This document shows positions 39,777 to 47,538 of a DNA stretch of 64,000 bases, in pieces. Source of the stretch: Corynebacterium sphenisci DSM 44792 (GTDB taxonomy: Bacteria; Actinomycetota; Actinomycetes; Mycobacteriales; Mycobacteriaceae); NCBI RefSeq assembly GCF_001941505.1, contig NZ_CP009248.1, positions 2,108,001 through 2,172,000 of the forward strand. The letters are read 5' to 3'. The translations under genes were made by a program, and so were the position numbers. The notes under the pieces are model-generated. The model ran no database searches, was not told where the DNA came from, and saw nothing but the letters and a program-made list of their open reading frames with translations. How positions within the stretch are numbered: the first letter of the stretch is position 1; every line of letters starts with the position of its first letter.

Positions 39777-40805
39777 TCAGCCCTTGTTCTTCGCCACCGC
39801 GCGGGCGGCGGTGTTGACCAGGAAGGTGAGCAGGAACAGCACCAGGCCGGCGGACATGTAGGCGCCGGCCTTGAGATCGTCGTTGAACTCCGGCGCCGCA
39901 TTGGCGATCGCGGTGGCGAAGGTGGTGCCGCCGTCGAGCAGGGAGGCGCGGAAGGAGGAGGTCGGCGCGATCACCATGTACAGCGCCATGGTCTCGCCGA
40001 GGGCGCGGCCCAGGCCGAGCATGGATCCGGAGATGTACCCGGATTTGCCGAAGGGCAGCACCGCCAGCCGGGTGGTCTCCCAGCGGGTGGCGCCCAGCGC
40101 CAGGGCGGCCTCGATATGCCCGCGCGGGGTCTGCGTGAACACCTCGCGGGTGGTCGCCGCGATCACCGGCAGGATCATGATGGCCAGCACCACCCCGCCG
40201 GTGAAGAGGTTGCGCCCGGTGGCGTAGGCCGGGGAGTTGGCGTAGTGGGTGAACAGGAAGAGGCCGCCGGCGCGGGTGCCGAGGAACTCGTAGAGGGCGG
40301 ACAGCGCCGGGCCCAGGGCCATGAAGCCCCACAGGCCGTAGACGATGGAGGGCACCGCGGCGAGCAGGTCCACCAGGAAGGACAGCGGGCGCACCAGCCG
40401 CTTCGGGGCGTAGCTGGTGAGGTAGATGGCGATGCCCAGGGCCACCGGCATGGCCAGGGCCAGCGCCACCAGGCTCACCGTCACCGTGGCCAGGAACAGG
40501 TTCGGGATGCCGAAGGCCATCGCGGAGGTGTCGGAGAGGTCCCAGTCCGCGGAGTAGGTGAGGAAGTTCGCGGCGTTGTTGCCCAGGGCGGGGGCGGCGC
40601 GCAGCAGCAGGAACACCGCGATGGCCACGATCATGGCCGTGGTCAGGGAGGAGGAGCCCACCGCGAGCAGCCGGAAGATCCGGTCGCCGGGGCGCACCAC
40701 GGACGCGGCGGCGTCCGGGGCCGGGGCGGCCGGCGGCGCGGCGGGGGGCTCCTCGCGGGCCGGGGACCGGGTGCCGGTCGCGGGCGCGGGGGTGATCATG
40801 TCCAT
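39777..40805 (-). CDS. pstC: Phosphate ABC transporter permease PstC
   Basis: Permease partner of PstA; 342 residues. Soluble Pro-rich N-terminus of about 45 residues, then six helices. The EAA loop '[39 protein letters not shown]' is typical. Two in-frame ATGs (40805, 40799) share GAAGGA; the first is annotated. Confidence 0.95.
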   Translation of the reverse strand: MDMITPAPATGTRSPAREEPPAAPPAAPAPDAAASVVRPGDRIFRLLAVGSSSLTTAMIVAIAVFLLLRAAPALGNNAANFLTYSADWDLSDTSAMAFGIPNLFLATVTVSLVALALAMPVALGIAIYLTSYAPKRLVRPLSFLVDLLAAVPSIVYGLWGFMALGPALSALYEFLGTRAGGLFLFTHYANSPAYATGRNLFTGGVVLAIMILPVIAATTREVFTQTPRGHIEAALALGATRWETTRLAVLPFGKSGYISGSMLGLGRALGETMALYMVIAPTSSFRASLLDGGTTFATAIANAAPEFNDDLKAGAYMSAGLVLFLLTFLVNTAARAVAKNKG

Positions 40806-40825
40806 TCGGTCCTTCGCTTCTCGAT

Positions 40826-40860
40826 CCCGCCCCCGCCGCCCGCGCGGGGGCGGCGGCGGG
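40826..40860 (-). terminator. Intercistronic hairpin between pstS and pstC
   Basis: Stem CGCCGCCGCCCCCGC / GCGGGCGGCGGGGGCG on the minus strand. Such a hairpin behind the binding-protein gene usually lowers read-through and gives pstS more transcript than the permease genes. Confidence 0.5.
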
Positions 40861-40871
40861 GCGCGGCGGGG

Positions 40872-41963
40872 CTAGTTGATGGAGTCGACGGCGGCGGCGA
40901 GCTTGTCCTTGAACTCGCCCTCCACCGGGATGTAGCCCAGCTCGGCGAGCTCCTCGTCCTGGCCGGTCTCCAGCACCACGTGCAGGAAGTTCTTCAGCAG
41001 GTCCCGGGTCTGCTCGTCGTAGCCGGCGGAGCAGACGATCTCGTAGGTGGTGAGCACCAGCGGGTAGGCGCCGGACTCGGTCATCGCGAACAGCTTCTCC
41101 GCGTCGACCACCATGTTCGCGCCCTCCCCGGAGTACTCCAGGTTGGACAGGGCGGTGTTCACCGTCTCCGGGGTGAGCTCCACCGGGCCGGCGCCGAAGT
41201 CGATGGCGGCGATGCCCAGGCCCTTGTCCTTGGCGAAGCCGGACTCGACGTAGGTGATGGCGCCCGGCACCTGGGAGACCTCGTCGGCCACCCCGGCCGA
41301 GCCGCTGGCCCCGGAGCCGGTGGCCGAGGGGAAGGACTTGGAGTGCTCGAGGCGCCAGTCCTCCGGGGCGGCGGCGGAGAGGAACTTCATGAAGTTGTCG
41401 GAGGTGCCGGACTCCTCGGAGCGGTACACCACCTTGATCCCCTCGGCGGGCAGCGCCACGCCCTCGTTGACCTCGGCGATCGCCGGGTCGTCCCAGGAGG
41501 TGATCTTCCCGTCGAAGATCCGGGCGATGAGCGAGGGGGTCAGGGTCAGGTCCACGCCCTCGAGGTTGTAGGCCACCGCCACCGGGCCGATCACCATCGG
41601 CAGGTGCAGGGCGTCGTTGCCGCCGCAGCGCTCCTTCGCGGCGGCCACCTGCTCATCCTTCAGCGGGGAGTCGGAGCCGGCGAAGGCGACCTGGCCGTCG
41701 ATGAACCGGGACTGCCCGGAGCCGGAGCCGGTGGCGTTGTAGGACAGGGTGGAGCCGGGGGCGGCGACCTCGAACAGCGAGGCGAACTGGTCCATGGCGC
41801 GCTGCTGCGAGGTGGCGCCCTCGCCCTGCAGCTCGCCGCTGACGTCGGCCAGGCCCTCGACCTGGTCAGCGCCGGTGCCGCCGCCCTCGGAGCAGGCGGT
41901 GAGGGCGAGGCCGGCGGCGGCGGCGAGGCCGAGGGCGGCGAGGCGGGTGGGGCGGTGGATCAC
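40872..41963 (-). CDS. pstS: Phosphate-binding lipoprotein PstS
   Basis: Extracytoplasmic phosphate-binding protein; 363 residues. Lipobox 'LTAC' at Cys24. The phosphate loops are visible: 'GEGATSQQRAMDQF', 'YNATGSGSGQSRFIDGQVAFAGSD', 'YRSEESGTSDNF', and 'SATGSGASGSAGVAD'. GTG start with GGAGGA 4 nt upstream. First gene of pstSCAB, so phosphate starvation induction via the PHO box upstream affects all four. Confidence 0.96.
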   Translation of the reverse strand: MIHRPTRLAALGLAAAAGLALTACSEGGGTGADQVEGLADVSGELQGEGATSQQRAMDQFASLFEVAAPGSTLSYNATGSGSGQSRFIDGQVAFAGSDSPLKDEQVAAAKERCGGNDALHLPMVIGPVAVAYNLEGVDLTLTPSLIARIFDGKITSWDDPAIAEVNEGVALPAEGIKVVYRSEESGTSDNFMKFLSAAAPEDWRLEHSKSFPSATGSGASGSAGVADEVSQVPGAITYVESGFAKDKGLGIAAIDFGAGPVELTPETVNTALSNLEYSGEGANMVVDAEKLFAMTESGAYPLVLTTYEIVCSAGYDEQTRDLLKNFLHVVLETGQDEELAELGYIPVEGEFKDKLAAAVDSIN

Positions 41964-42060
41964 GGGGTTCCTCCGGGGTTCGGGGGCCGGCCCCCGCGTG
42001 GGCGGGCGCGGCCCGGGGTCTGGGCCGGCGGGGGCCGGGTCGGCCCCACGTCCGCGAGCG

Positions 42061-42066
42061 AAGGTA
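42061..42066 (-). promoter_or_regulatory. pstS promoter -10
   Basis: TACCTT on the minus strand, with start near 42054 and leader of about 90 nt. Confidence 0.5.
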
Positions 42067-42097
42067 GGCGGCGCGGGTGGCCGCCGCCTGGTCGGCG

Positions 42098-42115
42098 GAT
42101 GAACCCCGGGTGAAC
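42098..42115 (-). promoter_or_regulatory. PHO box (direct repeats) in the pstS promoter
   Basis: Minus-strand GTTCACC (42115-42109) and GTTCATC (42104-42098) are direct repeats spaced 11 nt, the layout of the actinobacterial PhoP/PhoR box. They end about 32 bases before the -10, where an activator would stand in for a -35. Confidence 0.65.
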
Positions 42116-42175
42116 GGGGGGCGTAACTTCGGTGCGCGGCCGTGATCCGCGTCACATTCCGGTGGGGCGGCGGGC

Positions 42176-42970
42176 TCAGCCGTAGAGCACGTCGCGCCGG
42201 GAGACGGTGAAGCCCAGCCGGCGGTACACCGCCACCGCGGCGTCGTTGTCGCCCTCCACGTAGAGGATCACCCGGCGGCAGCCGCGCCCGGCCAGGTGCG
42301 CCAGCCCGGCGCGGGTGAGCCACCCCCCGGCGCCGCGGCCGCGGGCGGCGTCGGCCAGCCCGATCACGTAGACCTCGCCGACGCCGTCGGGGTGCACCTT
42401 GGTCCAGTGGAAGCCCACGATCGTCCCGTCCGCGTCCACGGCGAAGAGCACCCCGGCGGGGTCGAACCAGTCGGTGTCCCGGGCCCGGCGCAGCTGCGCC
42501 GCGTCCCAGCCGCCCTGCTCCGGATGCCAGTCGAAGGCCTCGTTGTTCACCGCCAGCCAGGCCGCGTCCACCGCCGCCGCGCCGAGCCGGGCCCGGGCGG
42601 CGGGCAGATCCTCGATGCGCAGCCCCGCCGGGGCGGGGCCGGGGTCGGCCGGCGGATCGGCCAGCGTCATCTGCAGCAGGGTGCGCGTCGGCGCCAGCCC
42701 CGCGGCCGCGGCCAGGGCGCGGGCGGCGGGCAGATCCCCGTGCGCCCACACCTTCGCCGGGGCGACCGCGGCGAGCAGCCGGGCGCCGATCCCGCGGCGG
42801 CGGTGGGCGGGGTGCACCGCCAGTTCGGCGATCCCCCCGGCGGCGTCGGTGACCGCCACCCCGGCGCCGTCGAGCACCAGGGCGGAGTCCAGCCGGCGCA
42901 GCTGCGCCTCCCCCACCGGGGCCACCCCGTCGGCGGCCGCGGCGGCGTCGATGATCTCGCGGGCGTTCAC
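42176..42970 (-). CDS. mshD: Mycothiol synthase MshD
   Basis: Last enzyme of mycothiol synthesis, acetylating Cys-GlcN-Ins with acetyl-CoA; 264 residues, somewhat short of the usual ~290-315. Two GNAT domains: first 'GIAELAVHPAHRRRGIGARLLAA' (CoA loop), second 'VGEVYVIGLADAARGRGAGGWLTRAGLAHL'. Also 'AFDWHPEQGGWD' and 'DTDWFDPAGVLFAV'. The GTG start at 42970 lies 8 bases after the regulator stop; no good SD. Read-through from the regulator gene is likely. Confidence 0.9.
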   Translation of the reverse strand: MNAREIIDAAAAADGVAPVGEAQLRRLDSALVLDGAGVAVTDAAGGIAELAVHPAHRRRGIGARLLAAVAPAKVWAHGDLPAARALAAAAGLAPTRTLLQMTLADPPADPGPAPAGLRIEDLPAARARLGAAAVDAAWLAVNNEAFDWHPEQGGWDAAQLRRARDTDWFDPAGVLFAVDADGTIVGFHWTKVHPDGVGEVYVIGLADAARGRGAGGWLTRAGLAHLAGRGCRRVILYVEGDNDAAVAVYRRLGFTVSRRDVLYG

Positions 42971-42978
42971 GATCCGGT

Positions 42979-43659
42979 TCAGCGCTCCTCGGGTTCGACG
43001 ACCTTGTAGCCGACGTTGCGCACCGTGGCGATGAGCCCCTCGTGCTCGGGACCGAGCTTGGCGCGCAGCCGCCGCACGTGCACGTCCACGGTGCGGGTGC
43101 CCCCGCGGTACTCGTAGCCCCACACGTCCTGCAGCAGCTGCGCCCGGGTGAACACCCGGCCGACGTTGGCCGCCAGGTAGCGCAGCAGCTCGAACTCCTT
43201 GTAGGTCAGATCCAGCTGCCGGCCGGCGACCCGGGCGGTGTAGGTGTGCTCGTCGACCTCCAGATCGCCGACCGCGATGAAGGCGTCCTCGTCGTCCTCG
43301 GTGACCGGCACCGGCCGCCGGCTGAGCAGCAGCCGCAGCCGGGCGTCGATTTCCGCGGGCGAGGCCACCGGCAGGATGAAATCGTCGATCGCCCAGGAGC
43401 CGTCCAGGGCGATCAGGGCGGTGTCCACCGCCAGCACCGCCACCGGCAGATCCGGGTTCGCCCCGGCGATCAGCCGGCACAGTTCGCGCACCGCCAGCAG
43501 GTTCGGCCCGGTGGCGTCGATGAGGACCACGGTGGCGTCGTCCAGCATCGTGGCGGCCTCCGGGGTCGCCGGCAGCCGCACCACCTCATGGTTGAGCAAA
43601 CCGAGCGTGGGCACCTTCGATCGGATGTCCGGGTCCGTGCTCACGAGCGCCAGGCGCAC
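42979..43659 (-). CDS. GlnR-type OmpR-family response regulator
   Basis: Transcription regulator of 226 residues, related to actinobacterial GlnR (nitrogen regulator), normally an orphan without kinase. The receiver domain is degenerate: 'VVLIDATGPNLLAVRELC' keeps one Asp but lacks the acidic pocket. The winged-helix domain is 'LDLTYKEFELLRYLAANVGRVFTRAQLLQDVWGYEYRGGTRTVDVHVRRLRAKLG'. GTG 43659 has GGAGGAG about 11 nt upstream and gives the usual start; a longer frame opens at ATG 43707 but overlaps the -10. mshD follows, divergent to an LmeA-like gene, as in mycobacteria. Confidence 0.82.
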   Translation of the reverse strand: MRLALVSTDPDIRSKVPTLGLLNHEVVRLPATPEAATMLDDATVVLIDATGPNLLAVRELCRLIAGANPDLPVAVLAVDTALIALDGSWAIDDFILPVASPAEIDARLRLLLSRRPVPVTEDDEDAFIAVGDLEVDEHTYTARVAGRQLDLTYKEFELLRYLAANVGRVFTRAQLLQDVWGYEYRGGTRTVDVHVRRLRAKLGPEHEGLIATVRNVGYKVVEPEER

Positions 43660-43695
43660 TTCGCCACTCTCCTCCCGCAACGGGTCCTTGCCGCG

Positions 43696-43701
43696 ATAGT
43701 A
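43696..43701 (-). promoter_or_regulatory. -10 of the GlnR-like regulator promoter
   Basis: TACTAT on the minus strand, about 37 nt before GTG 43659, so its transcript carries the GGAGGAG ribosome-binding site. It decides against the ATG at 43707. Confidence 0.5.
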
Positions 43702-43733
43702 GGCCATCGACCCCGTGCGGTAGGAATGGAGGC

Positions 43734-44507
43734 GTGAGCGCGCCCCGTCGAACCATCGCCGCCCTCGCCGCCGCGGCCCTGCTGCTCGCCGCGGCGGACA
43801 CCGGGCTGGCCGCCCATGCCGAGCACGGCTTCGCCGCCCGGCTGGGCGAGGCCGTGGACCTGCCCGGGGAGCCCTGGGTGGGCCTCGGCGGCGCCGCCTA
43901 CGCCTCCTCCCTGGCCACCGGCCGGTGGTCCTCGATCAAGGTCCGCGCCCGGGATGTGGCGGTGCCCGGGCTGGGCCTGGTCACCGTGGAATCGGGGGCG
44001 GTCAACGCCCGGGTTCCGGCCTCGGCGGTGCTCACCGGGGACTTCGAGCGCACCGCGACGAAGAAGTTCTTCACCTCGGTGCAGCTCGACGCGGTCGCCC
44101 TGGGCGGGCTGCTCGGCGTCGACGATCTGCTGATCCAGAACCTGGAGGACATCTCCCCGGCCGGCGGCTGGGAGACCGAGGCGATCCTGCAGGCCACCCC
44201 GGACGGGTTCGCGGGCCCGGCCACGGTGGCGGTGAAGCTGCGGATCCGCGACGGGGTGGTGCTGCTGCTGCCCTACGAGGTGATCGACGCCCCCGCGGGC
44301 GCGGCCGCGTCGGAGACCCTGGACGCCTTCCGGCTCACCCTGGGCCCGGGGCGGCTGCCGCTGGGCGACCGGCCCACCCGGATCTACGTCTCCGGCGGGT
44401 CCATCCACGTGGAGAGCGAGCGGCTGCACGTCACCGTGGCCCCGGCCGATTTCCTGCCCCTGGCGGATGCGGGGCGCGGCGGCGGGGCCCCGGCGCCCGG
44501 GCGGTAA
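43734..44507 (+). CDS. LmeA-like (DUF2993) secreted phospholipid-binding protein
   Basis: Exported protein of 257 residues with an N-terminal hydrophobic signal/anchor (IAALAAAALLLAAAD). The DUF2993 body has alternating beta strands: 'VRARDVAVPGLGLVTVESGAVNARVPA' and 'TATKKFFTSVQLDAVALGGLL'. In mycobacteria the homologue LmeA is a periplasmic phosphatidylinositol-binding protein affecting lipoarabinomannan. GTG start; TAGGAA lies 7 nt upstream, so it may be leaderless. The next gene starts 11 bases later. Confidence 0.78.
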   Translation: MSAPRRTIAALAAAALLLAAADTGLAAHAEHGFAARLGEAVDLPGEPWVGLGGAAYASSLATGRWSSIKVRARDVAVPGLGLVTVESGAVNARVPASAVLTGDFERTATKKFFTSVQLDAVALGGLLGVDDLLIQNLEDISPAGGWETEAILQATPDGFAGPATVAVKLRIRDGVVLLLPYEVIDAPAGAAASETLDAFRLTLGPGRLPLGDRPTRIYVSGGSIHVESERLHVTVAPADFLPLADAGRGGGAPAPGR

Positions 44508-44510
44508 CCT
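44505..44510 (+). promoter_or_regulatory. Leaderless promoter overlapping the upstream stop codon
   Basis: TAACCT, 7 nt before ATG 44518; its TAA is the stop codon of the previous gene. Confidence 0.5.
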
Positions 44511-44517
44511 GGGGCGC

Positions 44518-45246
44518 ATGACCCGACCGCTCAACGGAAACGACGCCGTCTCCCTCGCCGCCGAGCAGGCCCGCAGCACCGCGGGCCGCAACATCTCCGA
44601 TCTGCCCGGGCTGCCGGTGCCGGCGGACACCGCGAACCTGCGCCATGGCCCGGACATCCACGAGGGCCTGCTCGCGCTGCTGCCCCTGGTCGGGGTGTGG
44701 CGCGGCACCGGCCGGCTCAACGCCGCCGACGGCGATCACGGCGTCGGCGTGCAGATCGTCTTCGCCCATGACGGGCAGAACCACCTGCGCCACGACATCC
44801 GGGTGTGGCGGGTCGAGGAGCCGGCCGACGCCGACGCGACCGACGCGCCCGCGGAGGACGCGGAGGATGCCGCGGCCGCGGAGGCCACGGATGCCGCGGA
44901 GCCCGCCGAGGGGGCGGCGGCCCCGGAGACCCCCGCCCCGGGGGTCACCCCGGTGTACCGGGAGACCGGGTTCTGGCGGATCTCCGAATCCGATGAGCTG
45001 GAGGTCGTCGCCGCGCACTCCACCGGGGCGGTGGAGATCTTCTACGGGGAGCCGATCTCCGAGCGGGCCTGGGAGATGCGCTCGGCCTCCACCATGGTCA
45101 CCGCCACCGGGCCGGCCGATCTCGGCGCCGGCCGGCGGCTGTTCGGGCTGATGCCGAACAACGATCTCGGCTGGGTGGACGAGCGGATGGTGGCCGAGGA
45201 GTTCGTGCCCCGGATCTCCGCCGAGCTGAGCCGCTGGGCCGGCTGA
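44518..45246 (+). CDS. Nitrobindin/FABP-like beta-barrel protein with acidic insertion, no heme His
   Basis: Cytoplasmic lipocalin-like protein of 242 residues (DUF1794/nitrobindin superfamily; Rv0813c-type). Family blocks: 'LLALLPLVGVWRGTGR' (about 51-66), 'VYRETGFWRI' (147-155), and 'AWEMRSASTMVTATGP'. Two features differ: an Ala/Glu/Asp-rich segment of about 45 residues (100-145) inserted between two strands, and the C-terminal 'RISAELSRW' in which the proximal heme His of heme-binding nitrobindins is Arg232. The insertion makes it longer than the usual ~160-200. Ligand unknown. Starts from a TAACCT leaderless promoter. Confidence 0.85.
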   Translation: MTRPLNGNDAVSLAAEQARSTAGRNISDLPGLPVPADTANLRHGPDIHEGLLALLPLVGVWRGTGRLNAADGDHGVGVQIVFAHDGQNHLRHDIRVWRVEEPADADATDAPAEDAEDAAAAEATDAAEPAEGAAAPETPAPGVTPVYRETGFWRISESDELEVVAAHSTGAVEIFYGEPISERAWEMRSASTMVTATGPADLGAGRRLFGLMPNNDLGWVDERMVAEEFVPRISAELSRWAG

Positions 45247-45283
45247 GCCCTCCCCCGCCGCCCCCGCCGCGGCGGGGGCGGGG

Positions 45284-46129
45284 TCAGCGCGCCAGCGCCC
45301 GATCGCACAGGCGCCGGAAGTCCCGTTCCGCGGCCTCCCCGGGATCCGGCAGGGCCATGCCGTCCACGGCGGTGATCCGCGCCGCGATGCGCACCGAGGA
45401 CACCAGCCAGGCCGAGTCCGCCGCGTGCAGCTCCGCCGCGTGCAGCCGCCCGGCGGCGCAGTCGATCCCGGCGGCGGCGGCCTCGGCGAACAGCGCCGCC
45501 TGGGTGGTGCCCGGCAGGATCCCCTCCCCCGGGTCCGGGGTGGCCAGGGCGCCGTCGCGGACCAGCACCAGGGTGGAGGTGGGCCCCTCCAGCAGCTCCC
45601 CGCCGGCGGTGGTGAAGAGCACGTCATCGTGGCCCTGCTCCCGGGCGTGCCGCAGCGCCGCCATATTCGCCGCGTAGGACAGGGTCTTCGCCCCGATCAG
45701 GGCCCACGGCGCCCGGGCGCCGGCGTCCAGGGAGAAGCCGCGTTCGGCGAGCAGCACCCGCACCCGGGTCCGCCGCGGCGGGGCCGGGGAGATCAGGATG
45801 TAGCCGGTGGGCCGGCCGGTGGACTCCCGGCCCCGGGAGTACACCCAGCGCATCGCCGCCTCCCCGCCGGGCCAGGCGGCCAGCGCCAGCTCCCGGGCCC
45901 GGCGCCAGAGCCCCATATCCGGCTCGGGCAGCCGCAGCATCGCCGCCGAAGCCCGGAACCGCGCCTCGTGCCGGGCCAGGTTGCAGGCCCGGCCATCGCG
46001 CACCAGCAGGGTCTCGAAGACCCCGTCGCCGCGCACCGCCCCCAGATCGTCGGCGTGCAGCAGCGGGGCCTCGGGGTCGGCGGGGCGGGGCCCGCCCGGG
46101 GCGAGGACGTCGACGAGGATGAGGCTCAT
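45284..46129 (-). CDS. pabC: Aminodeoxychorismate lyase-type class IV PLP enzyme (PabC)
   Basis: Releases pyruvate from aminodeoxychorismate to make p-aminobenzoate for folate; 281 residues. Class IV aminotransferase pattern: 'LLHADDLGAVRGDGVFETLLVRDGR', PLP Lys in 'LIGAKTLSYAANMAALRHAREQG', 'GPTSTLVLVRDG' and 'GILPGTTQAALF'. Branched-chain or D-amino acid transaminase is the alternative. Leaderless: TAGGCT (46137-46142) 7 nt before ATG. Divergent from ygfZ with 34 bases between starts. Confidence 0.85.
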   Translation of the reverse strand: MSLILVDVLAPGGPRPADPEAPLLHADDLGAVRGDGVFETLLVRDGRACNLARHEARFRASAAMLRLPEPDMGLWRRARELALAAWPGGEAAMRWVYSRGRESTGRPTGYILISPAPPRRTRVRVLLAERGFSLDAGARAPWALIGAKTLSYAANMAALRHAREQGHDDVLFTTAGGELLEGPTSTLVLVRDGALATPDPGEGILPGTTQAALFAEAAAAGIDCAAGRLHAAELHAADSAWLVSSVRIAARITAVDGMALPDPGEAAERDFRRLCDRALAR

Positions 46130-46150
46130 GCCGCCCAGCCTAGGGCGCGT

Positions 46151-46156
46151 TACCAT
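46151..46156 (+). promoter_or_regulatory. Leaderless -10 of ygfZ
   Basis: TACCAT, 7 nt before GTG 46164. The ATG at 46155 overlaps this hexamer, so the GTG is the likely start. Confidence 0.5.
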
Positions 46157-46163
46157 GGCGGAC

Positions 46164-47183
46164 GTGCGAGGCTCCCCGATCATCGACCATGTCCCCGGCG
46201 CGGTCGCCGTGCCCGACGACGATCCGCTGGGCCGGGCCGGGGTGGCCTGGCACTACGGCGCCCCCCTGGTGGAGCAGCGCGACGCGCTCGCCGGGCGGGG
46301 GGTGGTGGATCTGGGCCACCGCCGGGTGCTGCGGCTCACCGGCGCGGACCGGGTGGACTACGTCAACACCCTGTTCTCCCAGCTGGTCGGCGAGGAGCCC
46401 ACCGAGGCGCTGAACCTGGACCCGCAGGGCCGGGTGCTGCATCATATGGCGATCACGCCGACCGCCGGGGCGCTGTACATCGACGCCGAACCCGCCGGGT
46501 TCGGGGAGCTGCGCGACTACCTCACCCGGATGATCTTCCGCTTCGACGTCCAGGTGGCGGAGACCGGCCACCATGTGCTGGGCATCCTCGGCGCCGACCC
46601 GGACCGGTGGCCGGAGGGGTGCCTGCCGCACCCCCGCCGGGCGATGAGCACCCTGCTCGCCCCGGAGGGCGGGGCGATCGCCGCCTGGGACGCCCTGGTC
46701 GCCGGCGGGGCCCGGCCGACCGGGCTGATGGCCTGGGAGGCGGAGCGGGTCGCCGGGCTGCGCCCGGAGGTCGCCGCGGATCTGGACGCGAAGGCGATCC
46801 CGCATGAGGTGCCCGGCTGGATCGGGGCCGCGGTGCACCTGGACAAGGGCTGCTACCGCGGCCAGGAGACCGTCTCCCGGGTGCACAACCTGGGCCGTCC
46901 CCCGCGCACCCTGGTGCTGCTGCAGCTCGACGGCTCCGCCGGCGAGCGCCCCGCACCCGGGGATCCGGTGCTCGCCGGGCGGCGCGCGGTGGGCCGGGTG
47001 GGCACCGTGGTGGACCACCACGAGTACGGCCCGGTGGCCCTGGCCCTGGTGAAGCGCTCCGCGCAGACCGCGGCCGGGCTCACCGCCGGCGGCTGCGCGG
47101 TGGCGGTGGATCCGGCCACCGTGTTCCGCGATGATTCACCCAAGCCGGGGCGGGTGGCGGTGGACCGGCTGCGCGGCCGCTAG
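46164..47183 (+). CDS. ygfZ: Folate-binding protein YgfZ (GcvT-like, Fe-S cluster assembly)
   Basis: Tetrahydrofolate-binding protein that supports repair or assembly of Fe-S enzymes, cytoplasmic; 339 residues. GcvT-like domain start 'LGHRRVLRLTGADRVDYVNTLFSQLV' and the signature 'DKGCYRGQETVSRVHNLGRPPRTLV' (residues about 228-252), with the conserved Cys and Gly. Start by the leaderless rule; ATG 46155 would add three residues. Confidence 0.9.
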   Translation: MRGSPIIDHVPGAVAVPDDDPLGRAGVAWHYGAPLVEQRDALAGRGVVDLGHRRVLRLTGADRVDYVNTLFSQLVGEEPTEALNLDPQGRVLHHMAITPTAGALYIDAEPAGFGELRDYLTRMIFRFDVQVAETGHHVLGILGADPDRWPEGCLPHPRRAMSTLLAPEGGAIAAWDALVAGGARPTGLMAWEAERVAGLRPEVAADLDAKAIPHEVPGWIGAAVHLDKGCYRGQETVSRVHNLGRPPRTLVLLQLDGSAGERPAPGDPVLAGRRAVGRVGTVVDHHEYGPVALALVKRSAQTAAGLTAGGCAVAVDPATVFRDDSPKPGRVAVDRLRGR

Positions 47184-47299
47184 CGCCCGCGTGGCCCATC
47201 CGCCGCGCAATCGGCTATGGTGTTCTACAGGAATCACGCATAGACAATTTGAGGGGGCCGGCGCCCGCGCCCGCCCCGACCACGCAAGGGGGTCTCGCC

Positions 47300-47470
47300 A
47301 TGGGTCGCGGCCGTGCCAAGGCTAAGCAGCAGAAGGTTGCCCGTCAGCTGAAGTACAACACTCCTGACATGGATCTCGAGCGGCTCCAGCGCGAGCTGGC
47401 CGGCAAGCCCGTGCACGAGGACCGCTGGGACGACGACTTCGACGACTGGCGCACCGGCACCGACCGGTAA
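47300..47470 (+). CDS. DUF3073 family small protein
   Basis: A 56-residue actinobacterial protein of unknown function. The basic start (MGRGRAKAKQQKVARQLKY) gives way to an acidic tail (DRWDDDFDDWRTG), both family-typical. Its codon choice is less GC-biased than neighbours (gttgcc, aagtac, actcct), often a sign of high expression. RBS AAGGGGG 8 nt before ATG. Confidence 0.85.
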   Translation: MGRGRAKAKQQKVARQLKYNTPDMDLERLQRELAGKPVHEDRWDDDFDDWRTGTDR

Positions 47471-47538
47471 CGCCCGTCCGGCGCCCGCCGCCGCCCCGCC
47501 CGGGGCGGCGGCGGGCCTTTTCCGGCTCCGCCGGCCCC

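Noticed and set aside
39750..42113. A 787-codon plus-strand open frame across pstC-pstS
   Set aside because: Antisense artefact of GC-rich codon bias; the minus-strand genes match pst proteins fully.
46155..46157. ATG as start of ygfZ
   Set aside because: It overlaps the TACCAT -10; the transcript would begin after it, so GTG 46164 is better.
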